Below are positions 5,301 through 6,053 of a stretch of DNA of 6,053 nucleotides, piece after piece. Under the pieces are notes generated by a model, which saw nothing but the letters and a program-made list of their open reading frames with translations, did not search any database and was not told where the DNA came from. Source of the stretch: an uncultured Leucobacter sp. GTDB taxonomy: Bacteria; Actinomycetota; Actinomycetes; Actinomycetales; Microbacteriaceae. How positions within the stretch are numbered: the stretch's first letter is position 1; each line of letters begins with the position of its first letter. A program made the translations under genes and the position numbers. The stretch is taken from the NCBI GenBank assembly GCA_945952575.1, contig CAMFIY010000177.1, positions 1 to 6,053 of the forward strand, read 5' to 3'.

Positions 5301-6053
5301 CGCCCGGCTCCGCTCGGAACCGGGGCGCTCGGAACGGTGGCGCTCGGAACGGCGGCGGCACGCAGCTCACGGGTCCGATCCGCGTCGAGCTCGACGCCGC
5401 CCCCCGCCGCGGTGACCGCGACCCCGTAGACCTCGGCCGCCCGCTCGGGCGACACCCACTCGTTGCGCACGTCCTCGAGCACGGCCATCGGATCCCGTTC
5501 GAAGGGGGACCCGTAGCCGCCTCCGCCGCACGCCCGCGAGATGATCGTCTGACCGGGCTGCAGCAGCACGTCGCCGTCGGCCGGCAACTCGCGCTCGGCG
5601 CCGTCCGGTCCGCGCAGCGCCGCCGAGGAGCGGCCGCCGTCTCCGCCGCCCCGCACCCCCTTCGCGGGGTTCAGGTAGCCGCCCGCGCTGTAGATCACGC
5701 GCAGCTCCGCGCCGACCGGCGTGTACTCGACCAGGTTGCCCGGCGCGCCGCGATGCGCGCCCGCGCCCTCGCTGTCGCGCAGCACTCGCTGCGTCTCGAT
5801 CCGGAACGGGAAGCGCATCTCGGCCATCTCGACGCCCTCGCGGCGCACCACGCCGGCCGCGCCGACGTGCCCCAAGCAGAGGAAGCCGTCCTGATTCGGC
5901 GCGGCGCCGCCGCCGGACGAGGCGAAGAACACCTGGTTGATGAAGGGCTGACCGCTTCTGGGATCCACACCCGAGATCACGGCGTCCGCCGGCGGCATCA
6001 CGTAGCCCGCCTCGGCCATGCCGATCCCTTCGCCGAGCGCGGCGAGCCCGGCC
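5297..6053 (-). CDS. hyuB: Hydantoinase B / oxoprolinase-type subunit (HyuB), 5' end cut by window edge
   Basis: The frame is open from the right edge (first full codon at 6052) to TGA at 5297-5299, leaving 251 residues, roughly the C-terminal half of a family that usually exceeds 500. Family landmarks are FINQVFFASSGGGAAPNQDG; FPFRIETQRVLRDSEGAGAHRGAPG; and the hallmark end CGGGGYGSPFERDPMAVLEDVRNEWVSPERAAEVYGV. An internal ATG at 6019 is not the start, since coding sequence continues upstream (AGLAALGEGIG). HyuB works with HyuA in ATP-dependent opening of cyclic imides or amides (N-methylhydantoin, 5-oxoproline); relatives are acetone and acetophenone carboxylases. The exact substrate cannot be read from this half. 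The stop overlaps the aminotransferase start by 4 bases. The last 15 or so residues (VPSATVPSAPVPS) are a repeat-made extension beyond the conserved domain. Confidence 0.92.
   Translation of the reverse strand, partial: AGLAALGEGIGMAEAGYVMPPADAVISGVDPRSGQPFINQVFFASSGGGAAPNQDGFLCLGHVGAAGVVRREGVEMAEMRFPFRIETQRVLRDSEGAGAHRGAPGNLVEYTPVGAELRVIYSAGGYLNPAKGVRGGGDGGRSSAALRGPDGAERELPADGDVLLQPGQTIISRACGGGGYGSPFERDPMAVLEDVRNEWVSPERAAEVYGVAVTAAGGGVELDADRTRELRAAAVPSATVPSAPVPSGAGR
5311..5355 (-). repeat. Three tandem 15-bp repeats in the hyuB tail
   Basis: On the plus strand the units are CGCTCGGAACCGGGG, CGCTCGGAACGGTGG and CGCTCGGAACGGCGG at 5311, 5326 and 5341; the first ten bases are invariant. On the coding strand each unit encodes a Val-Pro-Ser pentapeptide. 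As 15 is a multiple of 3, copy number can change without shifting frame. The first unit also carries the GGAG ribosome site of the aminotransferase gene at its edge. Confidence 0.9.

Noticed and set aside
3877..5370. Second long minus-strand frame overlapping the aminotransferase
   Set aside because: It is an Arg/Ala/Gly-rich frame-shifted shadow. Only its last codons, past 3953, are considered, as a remnant.
3993..5429. Long plus-strand open frame opposite the aminotransferase and hyuB
   Set aside because: It is an antisense shadow of high-GC coding DNA: Arg/His/Ala-rich, with no domain signal, while the minus strand has clear catalytic motifs.

Overview
The window comes from a high-GC Gram-positive bacterium, most likely an actinobacterium (something like Microbacteriaceae). 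The flanking genes use G/C-rich codons almost throughout, and the gene families fit that group. The organism call is an inference from composition and gene content only.

Left block (1-1800). A TetR-family repressor gene cut by the left edge (minus strand) is divergent from a cysteine-free, zinc-independent NAD(P)-binding quinone oxidoreductase/MDR gene. That gene overlaps a small four-helix membrane-protein gene by 4 bases. The 79-base divergent spacer holds two near-identical 14-bp palindromes 33 bp apart. They are placed to control a promoter in each direction, so the repressor most likely controls itself and the oxidoreductase/membrane-protein pair.

Middle block (about 1801-3953). Composition changes abruptly to A/T-richer DNA. 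It contains one convincing two-gene unit on the minus strand: a TTG-started, signal-peptide-bearing, cysteine-containing secreted protein, overlapped by ATGA with a 96-residue three-helix membrane protein. Both margins hold debris rather than intact genes. On the left are a degraded stretch with a tyrosine-recombinase-like motif and a tRNA T-arm-like string. On the right are short coding-like fragments broken by stops. I read this as a horizontally acquired segment. The function of the secreted/membrane pair is unknown to me, and it is the best candidate for something undescribed here.

Right block (3954-6053). On the minus strand, the C-terminal half of a hydantoinase B/oxoprolinase-type (HyuB) subunit, cut by the right edge, overlaps by ATGA a PLP-dependent class III aminotransferase of the glutamate-1-semialdehyde aminomutase type. 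The HyuB tail contains a three-copy 15-bp repeat encoding Val-Pro-Ser pentapeptides. The tight coupling suggests one catabolic pathway joining a transaminase to an ATP-dependent amidohydrolase/carboxylase, with hyuA presumably upstream outside the window.
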